Source: Oscillatoria sp. FACHB-1407
GTDB taxonomy: Bacteria > Cyanobacteriota > Cyanobacteriia > Elainellales > Elainellaceae
Length of the DNA stretch: 64,000 nt
Assembly: GCF_014697545.1 (NCBI RefSeq)
Contig: NZ_JACJSA010000001.1
Location: 496,001 to 560,000, forward strand
Direction of reading: 5' to 3'
The position numbers and the translations under genes are program-made. Of the stretch, positions 1 through 8,834 are shown one piece after another (position 1 is the first letter of the stretch; each line of letters opens with the position of its first letter). Under the pieces are notes generated by a model. The model made no database searches and was not told the origin of the DNA. It worked only from the letters and a program-made list of their open reading frames with translations.

Positions 1-591
1 CCCCTGGTTCTCTTAGTGTTGTTGATCCAGAGACCAGGAATTCTGAGACGATAAGGAAGCAGGTAGGTAAATAGGTAGGTAATTCCATTCCATAAGGTGG
101 GTTAATGCCAGGGTCTTACTGTTTTGTAACAGATTTACTTCACCCTCCTCTGGTTCAATCATTACCATTTACAGAAGTCGGCAGTCTTGCAAAGACCAAG
201 AAGGGAGTAGCATAGAGTTTTTAGAGCTGATTTATGGCTACCGCCACTTCATTAAGGACAGAGGGGAAATGGGGGCACAGCCCCACACCCCCTTGTTTTA
301 TTTCCGAACCCTATCTGTGAATAGCAGTACTTAGAGCTTAAGATTGACTTGAATGAATTAGCTCTTAGACGCATTCCCTGGCTTAGATTCAATACTTAGT
401 TGGGATTACAGTTGTAAGAGTAAGGATTCAGCAAAGTCATGGGTGAATTCTTTTAATTCCTTGTCTAACCCCTACACATAGCGAGGCCAAGAGCCTCCAA
501 CCACAGGACTTCTCTACCCAAAATTGCAAATCTCGAATCGGTATCAGATTCAGCCCAGACCTGTAGCTAGACGTGTTGCCTGTATCAGCTC
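1..591. other. Intergenic, no gene recognised
   Basis: No convincing coding frame or RNA was seen. There is a short GTAGGTA/AATAGGTA repeat near 60-85. A stretch near 245-300 (aggacagagg followed by GC-rich hairpin-like sequence) resembles intergenic sequence near 43800-43860 and 51610-51650. The promoter of the sigma-factor gene probably lies in the last 200 bases, but no clear -10/-35 pair could be fixed by eye. Confidence 0.5.
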
Positions 592-1806
592 ATGCGCCAT
601 CGGCAAAACCTTATTGAACTCTTCTCAACCTTTGTACAGTTTGCTGGCGATCGCTTTGGTGGTTGGCTTGCGGACCCACGTCTAGAGCGCAGCATGAAAG
701 CCAGCTTGCAGCAAGCCGCTACAACCGTTAGAGAGCTATCAGAAGGGATTTGGGCATTGCACTGGCATGAGCATTGGCGTAAAAATCCCACTGGATCTGC
801 GGCTAACCACCTGTCTGCCTATCTGCAAGAATCGTGCTACTGGGCAGCCTATAAGATGATCAATCGCTTTACCAGCACGCCCTATAAGCTGTCCGATTGC
901 TTTCAAATTGCGATCGCCGACCTGCCTAAAATTCTCAATCGCTTTAGTGCTGCTCAAGGGTCTAGCCTCAAAGCCTACGCCAGTGCTGCCTTTGGCACTG
1001 CCATTCGCGACACGCTGCGCCAACGCCAGGAAGCAGACATCTGTTCTGACTGGGGATTGCTCCGCAAGCTCAGCCAAAAACGATTTGCAGATGCATTAAG
1101 CAAGGCAGGGCTACCCAACCACAAGGTAGCTCAATACTCTCTCGCCTGGAACTGCTTTAAGACCATCTATGTGCCATCCAAGGGCACAGCAACTCGACAA
1201 TTAAGCCGACCCGAACGGTCAACCTGGGAGGCGATCGCTGACCTTTACAACCGCGATCGCCTGCAACTCGAAGATCCTGGGCTTCCCTGTAGCCCTGAAG
1301 TGATGGAACAGTGGCTCAGTTTTTGTGCCGAACGGGCACGTGCCTATCTTTACCCGTCTGCCCTATCCCTCAATGCGCCCAAACCTGGACTCGATGAAGG
1401 AGAACTGCAAGATGATTTGCCTGACCCTATGGCGGATGCTCCCCTCAGTTTGCTGATTGCTGCCGAAGAAGCAGAGGTGCGCGACTCACAGCGATCGCAA
1501 ATCAACACTGTGTTGCTCAATCAGTTAGAACAAATGGACACCCAGGCTCAACAGTTGTTGCAGCTTTACTACGGGGATGAACTGACCCAACAACAGATTG
1601 CTCAAGAGCTAGGAATCAAGCAATATGCGGTTTCTCGGCGTTTATCTAAAACCAGAGAAATATTATTGCTGGCATTGGCAAGTTGGAGCCAGCAAACCTT
1701 GCATATTTCTCTCAGTTCAGACGTAGTGAGCAATATGAACGATGTATTAGAAGAATGGTTGTACAGCTACTTTCACAACGCGCCACCATTCACCAAAGGA
1801 GTTTAG
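592..1806 (+). CDS. Sigma-70 family RNA polymerase sigma factor, cyanobacterial type
   Basis: A 404-residue protein. The clearest domain is a C-terminal sigma region 4 helix-turn-helix at about residues 316-362 (LTQQQIAQELGIKQYAVSRR), expected to contact promoter -35 elements. The long N-terminal part is helical, lacks the classical region 1.2-2.4 motifs of group 1/2 sigma factors, and fits the alternative sigma-like proteins of cyanobacteria. The ATG at 592 is kept because the encoded start (MRHRQNLIELFSTFVQF) looks like a natural N terminus. The stop codon directly abuts the ATG of the DUF1822 gene, whose ribosome site (AAAGGAG) lies inside the end of this gene, so the two are probably translationally coupled. 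Which genes it controls is unknown; autoregulation of this cassette is an inference. Confidence 0.85.
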   Translation: MRHRQNLIELFSTFVQFAGDRFGGWLADPRLERSMKASLQQAATTVRELSEGIWALHWHEHWRKNPTGSAANHLSAYLQESCYWAAYKMINRFTSTPYKLSDCFQIAIADLPKILNRFSAAQGSSLKAYASAAFGTAIRDTLRQRQEADICSDWGLLRKLSQKRFADALSKAGLPNHKVAQYSLAWNCFKTIYVPSKGTATRQLSRPERSTWEAIADLYNRDRLQLEDPGLPCSPEVMEQWLSFCAERARAYLYPSALSLNAPKPGLDEGELQDDLPDPMADAPLSLLIAAEEAEVRDSQRSQINTVLLNQLEQMDTQAQQLLQLYYGDELTQQQIAQELGIKQYAVSRRLSKTREILLLALASWSQQTLHISLSSDVVSNMNDVLEEWLYSYFHNAPPFTKGV

Positions 1807-3048
1807 ATGCTTTCGGGTTTTGAGACACCAATTCAACTTTGGTTAGAAATTCCGGCAACGGTGCAGTCCACTGCCTGGCAACAAAGCCAAGCTTTCTCTA
1901 CCGCTGCAAGCCGATGGAACGCTTATCTGAATCAACTCTGTGTAGAAACGTTTCTGCACTGGTGGCGCGACACGGCTCAGTCGCAGTCGTGTGAAGCAGC
2001 TCAAATAGCCGATCCTTCAACATCGCCCGAATTATGGGAAGTGATGAATGGAGTAGCCCTAACCCTCGATCACACTCGTTTGGTGTTAATTCCATCCGAG
2101 GCGATTGACACGAGCGAACTGCGAACCCCCCAAGAATGGGTCGATATTCCCAGTTGGGCAGGCGACTATTACCTCGCTGCTCAAGTCAACCCGGACGAAG
2201 GTTGGATTCGATTTTGGGGTTATACCAGTCACCACCAAATTAAAGCCAATGCTCATTATGAAGCGGGCGATCGCACCTACACACTCCCTTCAGATGCGCT
2301 GATTGCCGATCTGAATGTGTTGTGGGTCATCCGTCAACTCAATGCCCAAGAGGTAACGCGAGGCGTATTACCACCGTTGCCCGAATTAACGATCGAACAA
2401 GCCGAACTGCTATTAGAACAACTCTCACCCAAAATTTCACAAGAAATGTCTATGCTTCAGTCGCCCCGGTTAATGGTTTCCTTCGAGCAATGGGGATCGC
2501 TGTTACAAAACGTAGAATGGCGATCGCGCTTACTCAGCCACTATCGCTCGACTCCGGCTATGGCTCCCCAGGCTGACACACCTGCCCTTGCTACTGTCAA
2601 CACTTCTACCCCGGTACGCCTGAGCCAGTGGTTTCAGAATGTATTTGAAGCAGGCTGGGAATCGCTGGAATCGCTCTTTGGAGAAGCCAATCTGGCGTAT
2701 AGTTTTCGGAGAACTGAAACCGCAGAAGGCATTCGGCGGGTTAAATTAGTGTCATTAGAAACGACGTTCCAACCGCAGTCAGCCGTATTGATGATCTCGC
2801 TGACTCCAGAAATCGACGGCAGGGTAGAAGTCCAGGTGCAACTACGCCCCACCCCAGGGGATGTGTATCTACCAGCAGATGTGTCGCTGCGGTTACTTTC
2901 AGTTGCATCTCAACCGTTACAATTTACGCGATCGCGCCAACAAGATAACTACATTCAACTCAAGCGATTTCGCTGTCTGCCAGGGTGGGAATTTATCGTG
3001 CAGATCGAGTTAAATGGAACCATTGTCACCGAACACTTTATTAGCTAG
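1807..3048 (+). CDS. DUF1822 family protein
   Basis: A 413-residue soluble-looking protein without signal peptide or obvious membrane helix. It resembles the cyanobacterial DUF1822 family, whose function is unknown. Features include a Trp/Gln-rich N-terminal half with many aromatic beta-strand-like segments, a linker near residues 255-275 rich in Ala, Thr and Pro, and a C-terminal beta-rich part. The start codon immediately follows the sigma-factor stop codon, with a good AAAGGAG site 5 bases upstream, so the two are almost certainly co-translated at a fixed ratio. That arrangement is typical of regulator/partner pairs, so an anti-sigma, sigma-tether or protease-substrate role is plausible. 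No motif shows it directly. The gap to the CHAT gene downstream is 36 bases. Confidence 0.75.
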   Translation: MLSGFETPIQLWLEIPATVQSTAWQQSQAFSTAASRWNAYLNQLCVETFLHWWRDTAQSQSCEAAQIADPSTSPELWEVMNGVALTLDHTRLVLIPSEAIDTSELRTPQEWVDIPSWAGDYYLAAQVNPDEGWIRFWGYTSHHQIKANAHYEAGDRTYTLPSDALIADLNVLWVIRQLNAQEVTRGVLPPLPELTIEQAELLLEQLSPKISQEMSMLQSPRLMVSFEQWGSLLQNVEWRSRLLSHYRSTPAMAPQADTPALATVNTSTPVRLSQWFQNVFEAGWESLESLFGEANLAYSFRRTETAEGIRRVKLVSLETTFQPQSAVLMISLTPEIDGRVEVQVQLRPTPGDVYLPADVSLRLLSVASQPLQFTRSRQQDNYIQLKRFRCLPGWEFIVQIELNGTIVTEHFIS

Positions 3049-3084
3049 TGCCCTAGCTATCTCCAACACTACAACGCCAATACT

Positions 3085-5508
3085 ATGGGGCAGTTAGTCG
3101 TCTTAAATTTGGGCAGAGGCAACTGGCAGCAGGGGTTTCCCTCTGTCATTGCTCAGCTTTGGGAGGCGGGTAGAGCACCCATGCAATTTACTGGCAGCTT
3201 ACCCGCCGCGCCCGATTTAGAAAACCTCTATCGTCAGTGGCGATCGCTGTATGAAGCGTTGTATGCCGGGCTAAATTGGCGACAATCCCCTGCCGCACCT
3301 GTTCCAGAGATTGAAATCATTGAAGACGATGTCACCAACGTCTCAGAAACAGAGTTCTTCGCACTCTGTCGGGAACTTCAGGTGCGATTGAATGGCTGGT
3401 TAGATGCCAGAGAGTTTCGCAAGATCGATCGCAGCCTGCGAACTCGTCTACACCCCGGTGATGAAGTCCGACTGATTATCACGGCTGAAGACAACGGCGT
3501 GTTACGCCTGCCCTGGTGTCTGTGGCAATTTTTGGAGGATTACCCCAACGCGGAGATCGCCCTGAGCCCGTTTGAATATCGACGGTCAATCAAGTCCGAC
3601 CTCCCTAGAACGAGCGATCGCGTCCGAATTCTGGCAGTTTTGGGTAACGCGCATGGCATTGATACTGAGCACGATCGCCAACTTTTAAAAGCACTGCCCC
3701 ATGCGGAACTCAGCTTTTTAGTAGAGCCTGACCTGGCAACCCTGAACCAACACCTGTGGGGTTCCAGTTGGGATATTCTGTTTTTCGCCGGACATAGCTC
3801 CAGCCATCAAGGCGGACAGATGCAACTCAACGCCACCGAGAGCATCAGCATTGAGCAACTGCGCTATGGGCTTAAACAGGCGATCGCCAACGGGCTAAAA
3901 CTCGCTATCTTCAACTCCTGTGATGGATTGGAATTGGCACACGACCTGGCTGACCTCCACATTCCCCAGGTGATCGTCATGCGGGAACCCGTCCCCGATC
4001 GGGTGGCGCAAGAGTTCCTCACATCAGTTTTACCTGCTTTCGCGAGTGGTCAGTCGCTCTACAAGGCGGTGCGCCAAGCCCGCGAACATCTCCAGACAAT
4101 CGAGCATGACTTTCCCTGTGCCACCTGGCTTCCGGTGGTGTGCCAAAACCCTGCCGAGGAGCCTGTCTTCTGGAAGGACTGGTGTGTTCAACCCAGTCAC
4201 CTCACACCCGCTACAACCCCCTGGCAACGCTGGACTAAATACCTACCCAGTCGTCGCCAAGTTTGGCAGGGACTGGCTGCCAGTCTTGCCATCACTGGGG
4301 CGGTGTTAGGGGTGCGCTGGATGGGTTGGTTAGAGCCGCTAGAGCTACGGGCATTAGACCACTTGCTGCAAGTTCGCCCCCATGAGGAACCTGATCCCCG
4401 CCTGTTGATCATCACGGTCGATGAGGCGGATATCCAGGCGCAGGGGCAAGATCAACGACGCAGTTCCCTATCGGATGCCACGCTCACTCGCCTTTTAGAA
4501 GAACTAGAACAGGCAGATGCCCAAGTGATTGGGCTGGACGTCTATCGCGATTTTCCGGTGGATGCCGATCAGCCCCAACTGGCAAACCAACTGCGGGAGA
4601 GCGATCGCCTCATTGCTGTGTGTAAGAGCCGAGATGCGGAGGTCGATTCCTTTGGCGTGGCTCCACCACCAGAAGTGCCTAAAACCCGTCTTGGCTTTAG
4701 CGATTTCCTCAAGGACGAGGATGGGGTGCTCCGACGGCACCTCCTCTCGATGACCCCCGACCCCCTCTCTCCCTGCGCCACGGCCTATTCCTTCAGCAGC
4801 CAAATTGCCTTTACCTACCTGCACGCAATGGGTATCTCGGCGCAGTTCACCCCAACCGGAAATCTCCAGATTGGTGAGACGGAGTTTCCTCGCCTGCGCG
4901 ATCGCTCCGGTGGCTACCAAAGCATTGATGCAGGAGGGAATCAGATTCTATTGAATTACCGGGCTCTCCCTCATCCTGACAAAATTGGGGATCAAGTAAC
5001 TCTGACTCAATTTCTGCAAAATCCGGCTCAACCCAATTCACTCCGGGGCAAAGTTGTCCTGATTGGAGTAACGGCTGTAAGTGCAGGAGACTATTGGGCA
5101 ACGCCTTACGGGTCTGATGCCTTTCGAGAACTGTCAGGGGTATTCGTTCAGGCACATATGGTCAGCCAGATCCTCAGTGCAGTGCTAGATGGGCGATCGC
5201 TGTTGTGGGTCTGGTCAGGTTGGCAGGAGGGTCTATGGATTTTGGGCTGGGCACTGGTTGGAGGGGGGCTTGCGCTCTGTCTGTCTCCAAGACAGGTGGT
5301 GATTGGGGCGATCGGAGGGGGTGCGGTTCTATACGGAACTTGTGTTCTCCTGATCACTCAGGGAGGGTGGGTGCCTCTGATTCCAGCGGCTGTAGCATTC
5401 GCCACCACTACTGGTATGGTGGTCTACCTCAAGAACAAATCTTTCTCTACTTCAGGTCAATTCTCCGAAACGGGACACTTATCAGGTGTTTTACAAATCA
5501 GAAAATGA
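3085..5508 (+). CDS. CHAT protease domain fused to CHASE2 sensor domain
   Basis: An 807-residue membrane protein. The N-terminal about 370 residues form a CHAT (caspase-like) domain with the expected catalytic pair: His237 in FFAGHSS and Cys279 in FNSCDG. A membrane helix at about 393-413 is followed by a CHASE2 extracytoplasmic sensor domain (begins LELRALDHLLQVRP, then RLLIITVDEADI) up to about 690. Two or three C-terminal membrane helices fill roughly 710-790. The likely topology is protease in the cytoplasm and sensor in the periplasm. Unlike many CHASE2 proteins it carries no cyclase, kinase or phosphodiesterase, so the CHAT domain is the probable output. It is third in the sigma/DUF1822 cassette. 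A CHAT domain of this kind could cleave a partner protein when an envelope signal is sensed; the substrate is unknown. Confidence 0.9.
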   Translation: MGQLVVLNLGRGNWQQGFPSVIAQLWEAGRAPMQFTGSLPAAPDLENLYRQWRSLYEALYAGLNWRQSPAAPVPEIEIIEDDVTNVSETEFFALCRELQVRLNGWLDAREFRKIDRSLRTRLHPGDEVRLIITAEDNGVLRLPWCLWQFLEDYPNAEIALSPFEYRRSIKSDLPRTSDRVRILAVLGNAHGIDTEHDRQLLKALPHAELSFLVEPDLATLNQHLWGSSWDILFFAGHSSSHQGGQMQLNATESISIEQLRYGLKQAIANGLKLAIFNSCDGLELAHDLADLHIPQVIVMREPVPDRVAQEFLTSVLPAFASGQSLYKAVRQAREHLQTIEHDFPCATWLPVVCQNPAEEPVFWKDWCVQPSHLTPATTPWQRWTKYLPSRRQVWQGLAASLAITGAVLGVRWMGWLEPLELRALDHLLQVRPHEEPDPRLLIITVDEADIQAQGQDQRRSSLSDATLTRLLEELEQADAQVIGLDVYRDFPVDADQPQLANQLRESDRLIAVCKSRDAEVDSFGVAPPPEVPKTRLGFSDFLKDEDGVLRRHLLSMTPDPLSPCATAYSFSSQIAFTYLHAMGISAQFTPTGNLQIGETEFPRLRDRSGGYQSIDAGGNQILLNYRALPHPDKIGDQVTLTQFLQNPAQPNSLRGKVVLIGVTAVSAGDYWATPYGSDAFRELSGVFVQAHMVSQILSAVLDGRSLLWVWSGWQEGLWILGWALVGGGLALCLSPRQVVIGAIGGGAVLYGTCVLLITQGGWVPLIPAAVAFATTTGMVVYLKNKSFSTSGQFSETGHLSGVLQIRK

Positions 5509-6109
5509 TTCGTGCCGCTTGTTTTTCCAGCCATACAAGCTAATTACCAGACAGCGTCAGTATCTTTCAACCCATGACTGATTTTTCTGTTGTCCTATTC
5601 ATGACTGCTCCGGTGATACTGACAATCATGACCATTTCTACATCAGGCATACAGGGGTTCCAACCCTTGTCTGGGGCGCAGATCCCATAACCCTCTGTCC
5701 TCGGCTTTGTGCGTAGCACTATGACGCTGATTCTTACAGACTTAGTCAGTTATTTGCGTTATCCTAATGTAGGCTCGTGTAAAAAAAATAACAGAAAAAT
5801 ATAAGTTCTCTATAGGTGAGTTAGAAAATAGATGTGCCAAATTAGGTGTTAGAGAGTCATTCCGACAACCCTGGAATTTCTTCTGGCACTAGAAATACAG
5901 GATTGCATCTGCTTTTTTAGCTCTTGTGAGAATCAAGCACACAAGAGATAACAATTCCGGAAACAATGTCTAATAGCTGCTTGGTCAATATTGGGTTTGG
6001 ACCGATATTTGTTTGAAGTAACGCTCATGTATATGCTTAACAGGCTGCACTGATTCAAATTCGTCGATACCGATCCTCGAACCTAATTTCCATTTGCTAG
6101 AGGTCAACG
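5509..6109. other. 600-bp intergenic gap inside the CHAT cassette
   Basis: No gene, strong terminator or tRNA was seen between the CHAT-CHASE2 gene and the DUF928 gene. The stretch becomes AT-rich after about 5750 and probably carries a separate promoter for the DUF928 gene. A 38-codon frame from 5574 has no supporting features and was not called. Confidence 0.4.
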
Positions 6110-6913
6110 ATGCTTGCTATTCAGCCCCCATTTCACGTTATGCGCTCTGTTTGTAGCTTCGGTTTAATTTTGACGAGTTTGCTAACTGCCGTTGTTCAAA
6201 GTTCGGCTAGGGCAACCAGTGATCCCCTCAATCAGGAACAGGTTGTTTTCGTTGCACCTCAACCTCCCCTAGATCAGGGCGCACCCTCCGGCAGACGGCA
6301 AGGCGGAGCGAGTCGAGGTCCATGCCGCAATTACGAGACTTTGACTGCTTTGACCCCCGTCACCTCGGATGGCAAGGTTTGGGGCTTAACAACCCTCGAT
6401 CGCCCCACCTTCTGGTTCCACATTCCCAATACCTTGACCGACGATGTTCCCGTCGAATTCGTTCTGCAAGATAGCGAAGATAATTACGTCTATCGCACCA
6501 GAGCCAGTGCGCTTGAAACGCAATCTGGTATCATCAGTGTCTCTCTGGACGCATCAGAACGGACGCTAGAAGTAGGCAAGACCTATCACTGGACGTTTTC
6601 AATTTACTGTGATGCGGCTCATCCTTCGGCATCCGTCTTTGTCAGAGGCTCCGTGCAACGCATCGCCCCTTCATCCGAGTTAGAACAGCAACTCAGCACC
6701 GCTACCCCATTACAGCAAGCCTCTGTGTATGCGGCTAATGGCATCTGGTATGAGGCGTTAACACTGCTGGCAACCTTGAAACAGCACAATCCGGGTGACT
6801 CGCGCACATCCACAGCCTGGACGGAGTTACTGGAGCAAGCAGATTTAGGGGCGATCGCCCCTGCTCCGATTGTGTCCTGTTGCACCTTTGACCAGATTCC
6901 AAGTTCCAACTAG
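6110..6913 (+). CDS. DUF928 family secreted protein
   Basis: A 267-residue protein with an N-terminal signal sequence (hydrophobic residues about 14-33) and the DUF928 signature GRRQGGASRGPC at about residues 61-72, followed by a domain in which the target is described by WFHIPNT and YRTRASAL-type strands. DUF928 proteins are cyanobacterial, probably exported, and of unknown function. A GAGG ribosome site precedes the ATG. It is on the same strand as the sigma/DUF1822/CHAT genes but 600 bases away, so it may be a regulatory target or an effector rather than a member of the same transcript. A pair of Cys residues near the end (VSCCTF) could form a disulfide. Confidence 0.82.
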   Translation: MLAIQPPFHVMRSVCSFGLILTSLLTAVVQSSARATSDPLNQEQVVFVAPQPPLDQGAPSGRRQGGASRGPCRNYETLTALTPVTSDGKVWGLTTLDRPTFWFHIPNTLTDDVPVEFVLQDSEDNYVYRTRASALETQSGIISVSLDASERTLEVGKTYHWTFSIYCDAAHPSASVFVRGSVQRIAPSSELEQQLSTATPLQQASVYAANGIWYEALTLLATLKQHNPGDSRTSTAWTELLEQADLGAIAPAPIVSCCTFDQIPSSN

Positions 6914-6951
6914 TTAACCTGATCCCGAACTCACGTTGAATAGGCATCAGT

Positions 6952-7620
6952 TCATCGAGCCATGCTAGTCCCCTGGGGTTGGTGTGGCTCAATGGTTTCT
7001 AACACCTCGAATAATCGGGCTACTTTTTCCAAATCTTTGTCTCCGGGCGATCGCTCCACGCCACTCGAAAGATCGATGCCATCTGGGTTAACTTGCTTCA
7101 GAGCCTCTGCCACATTGGCTGGAGTGATGCCACCCGCCAGTAACCAGGGGCGATTGGGACGAAACGCTTTCAGGCTTGCCCAGTCTAACGTGGTGCCCGT
7201 CCCTCCTAATAAGTTGGGGTGATAGGCATCTAACAACAGCCCAGCAACCCAGGGTTGATAGCGATCGGCTTGCTGCAAATCTTGCCCTGTCCGAATTCGC
7301 AATGCTTTGATCAGGGACACCTGTGGCAGAGCAACTTGCAACTGAGCACAAAAGTCGGGAGATTCGCTGCCGTGTAGCTGGATGACATTGAGATCAGCGA
7401 TCGCCACGACCCGTTTAATGTCTTCAATTGAGGCATTGGCAAATACCCCTACGCGATCGACCGATCGCCCATCCAATGCCTCAATTATTGTTTGAATCTG
7501 CTCAGGCGTGACAAACCGAGGCGACTGAGACACACACATAAACCCCAGAGCACTGGCTCCCAAATCCGCGATCGCCCTCCCTTGTTCAGGCTGGGTAATT
7601 CCACAAATCTTTACTTTCAT
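6952..7620 (-). CDS. trpF: Phosphoribosylanthranilate isomerase
   Basis: A 222-residue (beta/alpha)8 barrel enzyme of tryptophan biosynthesis, converting N-(5'-phosphoribosyl)anthranilate to CdRP in the cytoplasm. The start MKVKICGIT carries the catalytic Cys6, and LLLDAYHP carries the general-acid Asp. The phosphate-binding end is represented by [11 protein letters not shown] and [16 protein letters not shown]. Length is close to the usual 200-220. It is a stand-alone gene convergent with the DUF928 gene; no other trp genes lie next to it, as is common in cyanobacteria. Confidence 0.95.
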   Translation of the reverse strand: MKVKICGITQPEQGRAIADLGASALGFMCVSQSPRFVTPEQIQTIIEALDGRSVDRVGVFANASIEDIKRVVAIADLNVIQLHGSESPDFCAQLQVALPQVSLIKALRIRTGQDLQQADRYQPWVAGLLLDAYHPNLLGGTGTTLDWASLKAFRPNRPWLLAGGITPANVAEALKQVNPDGIDLSSGVERSPGDKDLEKVARLFEVLETIEPHQPQGTSMAR

Positions 7621-7979
7621 TTACGGTTAATTACAAACATTTGTATTGCTCAAAGACGTTCTGGGTCAACCCAGAAATCGTTAGAAACTACATTTAACAG
7701 GGGCTATCAGAGTTTATACCAACGGCTTCAAGGAATAAGAGACTACATAGATTTGTATCAGTTTTGACGGTCTATGTTAACTCTTCAAACAAAACGTTGT
7801 TTAAAGCAAGCTACTTTTTATAATCCTTGTGATTTCTTTTCCATCGTTTATAGCAACCGTTTTAACAATTAAGACAGAAGGTTATGGGGATACCCCCAAC
7901 CAGAGGTAGCCCTGCACCTCATCCTAATTAACTCTTCGATTGCTATAGCCACCATTCGTTAAAGTTAGGAGAATAAACC
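7621..7979. other. Divergent intergenic region between trpF and psaK
   Basis: About 360 bases with no gene. It should contain the promoters of both flanking genes. A good ribosome site (TTAGGAGAATAAACC) occupies the end and fixes the psaK start. Confidence 0.5.
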
Positions 7980-8246
7980 TTGATTCACTCTACTTTAGTA
8001 CTTGCTGTCGCTTCCACCGCTACCTGGTCGCCCAAGGTTGCATTTATCATGATTGCCTGCAACCTGTTTGCGATCGCCATTGGCTACTATGCCATTCAAA
8101 AGCGGGGTGTGGGTCCTGCATTACCAGTAGAATTACCGGCTATGTTTACTGGGTTTGGCTTACCAGAATTGTTGGCAACGGCTAGTTTTGGACATTTGCT
8201 TGGGGCTGGATTCATTTTGGGTTTAGCTAACGCTGGGGTTATCTAG
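7980..8246 (+). CDS. psaK: Photosystem I reaction centre subunit PsaK
   Basis: An 88-residue thylakoid protein with two membrane helices (about 18-38 and 61-84) joined by a charged loop (AIQKRGVGPALP). It sits at the edge of photosystem I and helps bind antenna chlorophyll or IsiA/phycobilisome energy. The residues FIMIACNLFAIAIGYYAI and SFGHLLGAGFILGLANAGVI match the family. Translation appears to start at a TTG: AGGAG lies 8 bases upstream and the predicted N terminus MIHSTLVLAVASTATWSP is of the usual length. A hairpin about 100 bases after the stop may terminate the transcript. Confidence 0.93.
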   Translation: MIHSTLVLAVASTATWSPKVAFIMIACNLFAIAIGYYAIQKRGVGPALPVELPAMFTGFGLPELLATASFGHLLGAGFILGLANAGVI

Positions 8247-8352
8247 TCCAGGTTCCCAAATCCACCCTGTCGAGGTGACAGTGGTGAAGGTGTGAGAGCG
8301 GTGCTCTTAGGCCAATACAACATAAACCCATTTAAAGATACTCGAAGTGAGC

Positions 8353-8386
8353 AGAGGTGCGAGATTCTCGTGCCTCTTTATGTTTT
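8353..8386 (+). terminator. Likely terminator of psaK
   Basis: Arms AGAGGTGCGAGA and TCTCGTGCCTCT can pair with two G-U wobbles, followed by TTATGTTTT. It lies about 105 bases downstream of the psaK stop codon. The T-run is imperfect, so this is a moderate call. Confidence 0.5.
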
Positions 8387-8404
8387 GCAGATTAAACTTC
8401 TTAA

Positions 8405-8442
8405 AATATATAGCTTTGGTTAGAAAGCTGAGGACAAAGGCA
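8405..8442 (+). repeat. Interspersed repeat family A, partial copy
   Basis: The core tatagctttggttagaaag followed by aggacaaaggc recurs near 11022, 17689, 57566 and, inverted, at 51322-51370 and 47339-47375. Only the first part of the element is present here. Confidence 0.7.
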
Positions 8443-8575
8443 ATAACTCTATTACCTTACTGTTAACGTCACGACAAAACCTACCCCTACGCCTCCTACA
8501 TTTGCCCCAAGAACCGTTTAGATTGGTATAACGTCAATCCGGGTTGCGGATCCGAGGCATAGTTGTTTCAAGCGT

Positions 8576-8720
8576 GTGAGAACCAGGCATTAGGGAAACC
8601 TCCCCCAACCCCCCTTGCAGAAGGTGTTTCGGTTCACCCACAGGCACGCTTCGCATCGGTTCCAAGTCCGGGTGTTTCTAATCGGGTCAAGCCCCTTTGA
8701 CAAAGGCTCAAAGGTTCCCA
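8576..8720 (+). repeat. Interspersed repeat family D
   Basis: Begins gagaaccaggcatt and ends ggctcaaaggttccc, with an internal core gcttcgcatcggttccaagt. Two more copies lie at 39929-40083 and 44045-44230. About 145 bases, noncoding, directly upstream of the site-2 protease gene. Confidence 0.75.
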
Positions 8721-8834
8721 AAGCTAGGGGATTTAGGGGTCTGAGAGGACTTGTGGTTATAACTGTAGCCCCATGGGCTTACTGAAGATGCTAGCCAAGC
8801 GGGCAATAAAGTAAATGTTGTGGAGCAGAGCACC

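Noticed and set aside
4504-4920. 138-codon minus-strand frame
   Set aside because: Antisense shadow of the CHAT-CHASE2 gene.
592-6913. CRISPR-linked craspase locus
   Set aside because: There is no Cas gene, CRISPR array or Csx30/Csx31-like protein; only the idea of a CHAT protease near a sigma factor is shared.
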